Assembly (NCBI GenBank): GCA_015522955.1
Contig: WALG01000031.1
Span: forward strand, 1 to 17,026
Source of the DNA: DHVE2 group archaeon
GTDB lineage: Archaea > Thermoplasmatota > Thermoplasmata > Thermoplasmatales > Aciduliprofundaceae
Direction: 5' to 3'
Length of the DNA: 17,026 nt
The first letter of the stretch is position 1, and each line of letters begins with the position of its first letter. Below are positions 14,103-17,026 of the stretch, piece after piece. A program made the translations under genes and the position numbers. The notes below the pieces were generated by a model. That model saw only the letters and a program-made list of their open reading frames with translations. It did not search any database and was not told the DNA's origin.

Positions 14103-16679
14103 ATGTACGATTTCAAAGAGCGCGAGGCGAAGTGGCAGGATTTCTGGGAGAAGGAAAAAATTTACAGGTTTGACCCAAAAAGCGATAAGCCCATTTACAG
14201 CATAGATGTTCCGCCGAGATATGCCAGCGGGAAACTGCATATAGGGCACGCAGTGCATTATGCGCATATAGACTTCATTGCAAGATACAAGAGAATGCGT
14301 GGATACAATGTTTTCTATCCACTGTGCTTCGATGTCAATGGCATGCCCATCGAGGTGAATGTGGAGAAGAAATACGGGATAAAGATGCGCGAGACACCGA
14401 GACAGGAGTTCATCAAACTCTGCGAGGAATTTGCCAATGCCAATATAGGGGAGATGATTCGCCAGTTTAAAATTCTTGGAGAGGCCATGGATCCGAGCAT
14501 ATATTATCAGACAGATGCTCCCTATTACAGGCGAATAACACAACTCTCATTCATAAAGATGTTTGAAAAGGGGCTTGTGTATAAGGCAAAGCATCCAGTT
14601 AACTGGTGTCCCAGATGCGGTACGGCCATTGCGGATGCGGAAATAGAGTACCAGAAGAGAAAGACAAAATTAAATTACATAAGGTTCAAGTTGGAGGAGG
14701 ACGGAGAGATAACCATCGCCACAACCCGCCCTGAATTGTTATGCACCTGTCAGATGGTTGCGGTGCATCCTAAAGATGAGAGGTATCGCGATTTTGTGGG
14801 CAAGCATGCCATAGTGCCAATTTACGGGCAGAAGGTTAAGATTGTAGCGGATGAAAAAGTTGACCCGAAATTTGGAAGTGGAGTTGTGATGATATGCTCC
14901 GTTGGAGATAAGGATGATCTGGAGTGGATTTACAAGTACAATTTGCAATTTTTAGAAGGGATTAACGATAAGGGTGAGATGACCTCGCTGGCGGGAAAAT
15001 ACGCCGGTATGCCTGTGGAAGAGGCAAGAAAAGCGATAATTGAGGATTTGCGAAAAGATGGTTTGCTAATTAAGCAGGAGGAGATAGAGCAGAATGTAGG
15101 TGTGTGCTGGAGATGCCATACTCCGATAGAACTTATAAACAAGGAGCAGTGGTTCATAAAAATTAAAGATTTGAAAGAAGAGATGAAGAGGACGGCTGAT
15201 GAGGTCAACTGGTATCCTGAGTGGATGAAGAAACGCCTCTATCAATGGATTGATTCCCTGGAATGGGATTGGGTTGTTTCTCGCCAGAGATATTTTGCCA
15301 CACCTATACCAATCTGGGAATGCGAGAACGGCCATGCATTCGTGCCCAAATTCGAGGCTCTGCTCAAGATGAACAGGCATGTAGATCCCACAGTGGACCC
15401 TCCACCCTACGATAAATGCCCAATTTGCGGTGCTCCCCTGAAGGGCACAGAGGATGTTTTCGATACATGGGTGGATTCTTCCATATCGCCGCTATACAAC
15501 ACATTCTGGGCCCGTGATGAGGAGATGTTCAAGAAATTATATCCCATGAGTTTGAGACCACAGAGCCATGATATAATACGCACCTGGGCATTCTACACCA
15601 TTCTTCGTTGCAAAACAGTTACCGGGGAGAAACCCTGGAAGGATATATTTATAGATGGCTTCATCCTCGCGCCAGATGGAAGGCCGATGCACACCTCCTG
15701 GGGTAATGTGGTAGATCCTCTGGAAATAATTGACCAGTATGGGGCAGATGCTCTTCGCTTCTTTGCGGCCAAATGCACTCCGGGAGAAGATACTCCATTC
15801 CGTTACAAGGATACAATCCGCGGTAGAAAAGTGGTAATAAAACTCTACAACCTAGGCAAGTTTGTAGGTAACGTTATAAAGGATGGGATTACAGATATAC
15901 CCCATGAGAAACTGCATTTCATGGACAGATGGATAATCTCCAGATACTCTAATGTAGTGGAGGAAGTTACAAAGTATATGGACGATTACAGATACGACCG
16001 ATCCATCAAGGAGGTAGAGAATTTCATGTGGAATGTCTTCGCTGACCATTATGTGGAAATGGTCAAGTACAGATTAAATGAAGATGCAACAAGATACACC
16101 CTCTATCATGTGCTCCTGGGTATCGTGAAAATGTTCGCTCCCATAATGCCACACATCGCAGAGGAAATTTATCAGGAACACTATCGTCAATTCGAAGGAG
16201 AGAAAAGTGTACACCTAACATCATGGCCTGAGCCCATCTTCGTGGATGAAAAAGCCTTGATGATGGGCGATAAGATGAAAAATGTCATCGCCGAGATACG
16301 AAGATGGAGAAACGAAGAAAAAGAATCAATAGAGGAAATCATAGTAGAGGGCATAAGTGAAGGTCTGGAAGATATTGCAGGTATTTTCAAATGCAAAGTT
16401 TCAACAGAAATAGAGAGTGAAGTTGAGGAGGTAATTTCCTCCATACAGCCAAATTTTGCCGTTATTGGACCAAGATATCGGGAAAAGGCAAAGGAAATAG
16501 TGAATTACATAAAGTCCTCAGAGCCTATGCAACTCTGGGAGAAAATAAAAAATGGCGATGCTGAGATTTCAGGAGTAAAACTAACAGAGGATATGATAAA
16601 GGTTCAGAGAGAGAAAAGATATAAAGGAAGAAAAGTCCATGCTCTATCGGTGGATGACGTTCTTGTTCTTATTCTCTAA
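14103..16679 (+). CDS. valS: Valyl-tRNA synthetase
   Basis: This class Ia synthetase charges tRNA-Val. The 858 residues show HIGH at 46-49 (GKLHIGHAV), NWCPRCGTAIADAEIEY at 168-183, the editing domain with TTRPELLCTCQMVAVHP (208-223), the ValRS block QWIDSLEWDWVVSRQRYFATPIPIW (381-405), FDTWVDSS (453-460) and an anticodon-binding helical domain after about 610. Cysteine pairs at 169/172, 335/338 and 439/442, plus Cys407, suggest zinc knuckles. LeuRS and IleRS were considered, but the Cys-rich and W-rich blocks are ValRS-like. The KMSKS loop is altered: P528-M-H-T-S532 followed by WGN. ATG 14103 matches the promoter. The stop overlaps the convergent phosphoesterase gene by four bases. Confidence 0.94.
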   Translation: MYDFKEREAKWQDFWEKEKIYRFDPKSDKPIYSIDVPPRYASGKLHIGHAVHYAHIDFIARYKRMRGYNVFYPLCFDVNGMPIEVNVEKKYGIKMRETPRQEFIKLCEEFANANIGEMIRQFKILGEAMDPSIYYQTDAPYYRRITQLSFIKMFEKGLVYKAKHPVNWCPRCGTAIADAEIEYQKRKTKLNYIRFKLEEDGEITIATTRPELLCTCQMVAVHPKDERYRDFVGKHAIVPIYGQKVKIVADEKVDPKFGSGVVMICSVGDKDDLEWIYKYNLQFLEGINDKGEMTSLAGKYAGMPVEEARKAIIEDLRKDGLLIKQEEIEQNVGVCWRCHTPIELINKEQWFIKIKDLKEEMKRTADEVNWYPEWMKKRLYQWIDSLEWDWVVSRQRYFATPIPIWECENGHAFVPKFEALLKMNRHVDPTVDPPPYDKCPICGAPLKGTEDVFDTWVDSSISPLYNTFWARDEEMFKKLYPMSLRPQSHDIIRTWAFYTILRCKTVTGEKPWKDIFIDGFILAPDGRPMHTSWGNVVDPLEIIDQYGADALRFFAAKCTPGEDTPFRYKDTIRGRKVVIKLYNLGKFVGNVIKDGITDIPHEKLHFMDRWIISRYSNVVEEVTKYMDDYRYDRSIKEVENFMWNVFADHYVEMVKYRLNEDATRYTLYHVLLGIVKMFAPIMPHIAEEIYQEHYRQFEGEKSVHLTSWPEPIFVDEKALMMGDKMKNVIAEIRRWRNEEKESIEEIIVEGISEGLEDIAGIFKCKVSTEIESEVEEVISSIQPNFAVIGPRYREKAKEIVNYIKSSEPMQLWEKIKNGDAEISGVKLTEDMIKVQREKRYKGRKVHALSVDDVLVLIL

Positions 16680-17026
16680 ACCTTTCCATTGGTGAGTATG
16701 GATATCAGCATATCTCTGAATTTTTTCTCCATCACCGTATTTTTTATCTTTTCCACAGTTTTTTCAATGGGATAGGCAATACGCTTCAGTTCAAATCTTC
16801 CATCTTGATATACAGCATAGGATGCCCTGGGATCTCCATCGCGGGGCTGTCCTACACTGCCGGGATTTAAATATATCATACCCTCATACTCTCCAAGCAT
16901 GGGAAAATGTGTGTGTCCGAACATCAGAAAATTGGTAGTAATTTTTCCACCAAGTTCATTACGCATGCATTCTGGCATGAAATCAAACATGTATCCATAG
17001 AGAGGGTCCGCAGGGCACCCATGTAC
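16676..17026 (-). CDS. Metallophosphoesterase, YfcE/MJ0936 type (C-terminal part, runs off the window)
   Basis: The frame is open from the window edge, so its 5' end is missing; 116 residues are visible, starting VHGCPADPLYGY. The Met at 16990 is internal, not the start. Conserved features of the calcineurin-like_2 family are present: the metal-binding FGHTHFPM, then LNPGSVGQPRDGDPRASYAV. Members of this group hydrolyse phosphodiesters in vitro; the natural substrate is unknown. The N-terminal metal ligands (DxH, GD and GNH motifs) lie outside the window. The stop TAG overlaps the valS stop (convergent, four bases). Confidence 0.9.
   Translation of the reverse strand, partial: VHGCPADPLYGYMFDFMPECMRNELGGKITTNFLMFGHTHFPMLGEYEGMIYLNPGSVGQPRDGDPRASYAVYQDGRFELKRIAYPIEKTVEKIKNTVMEKKFRDMLISILTNGKV

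Noticed and set aside
14103..16679. Leucyl- or isoleucyl-tRNA synthetase
   Set aside because: The NWCPRCGTAIADAEIEY and EWDWVVSRQRYFATPIPIW blocks are characteristic of ValRS.
1..17026. CRISPR array, insertion sequence, integrase or attachment site
   Set aside because: I saw no regularly spaced repeats, transposase or integrase-like reading frames, or duplicated tRNA ends on either strand.

Overview
The window reads as a chromosomal segment of a thermophilic euryarchaeon. The information-processing genes are archaeal: Mre11/Rad50, Spt5, SecE, L10/P0, L12/P1 and archaeal-type ValRS. Promoters carry TATA boxes about 25 bases before the start, and the proteins are rich in Lys and Glu. ValRS and Spt5 look closest to the Thermoplasmatota side of the tree, and a DHVE2/Aciduliprofundum-like host is my inference from memory, not a search result. 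Nothing looks like a mobile element, CRISPR array, rRNA or tRNA gene. Gene density is about 95 percent and most of the content is housekeeping.

Layout. (1) Bases 1-54: the 3' end of an upstream gene. (2) 79/100-768: a tRNA-binding (EMAP/OB-fold) protein. (3) 834-4617: an overlapping mre11-rad50 pair for double-strand-break repair, behind a TATA box that implies a leaderless mRNA. (4) 4659-7895: a tight four-gene run (multi-pass membrane protein, VanZ-like protein, large TPR protein, PUA protein) from one TATA promoter; its joint function is unknown. (5) 12750 down to 7882, minus strand: ftsZ-secE-spt5-rpl11-rpl1-rpl10-rpl12, plus a 57-codon membrane ORF as a probable last gene. This links division, protein export, transcription elongation and the ribosomal L1/L7-L12 stalks. 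(6) 13825-12854, minus strand: a DUF389 membrane protein with its own promoter. (7) 13826-14102: a 277-base intergenic stretch with nested inverted repeats. (8) 14103-16679: valyl-tRNA synthetase, overlapping by four bases the convergent 3' end of a metallophosphoesterase that leaves the window at 17026.

Translation signals fall into two classes. The first genes mre11, the 4659 membrane gene, DUF389 and valS sit where the transcript itself should begin. Genes inside operons have clear Shine-Dalgarno (SD) sequences, and these let me prefer internal ATG starts for rad50, spt5, rpl11 and rpl10 over longer alternatives. rpl1 must start with TTG.

Most worth a second look: Spt5 with an extra N-terminal beta-sandwich-like domain; ValRS whose KMSKS loop is replaced by P-M-H-T-S; a hairpin just before the rpl1 SD that resembles the 23S rRNA L1 site; the small membrane ORF ending the ribosomal operon; and the structured intergenic stretch before valS. 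I see no clear evidence of a wholly new defence or mobile system here.
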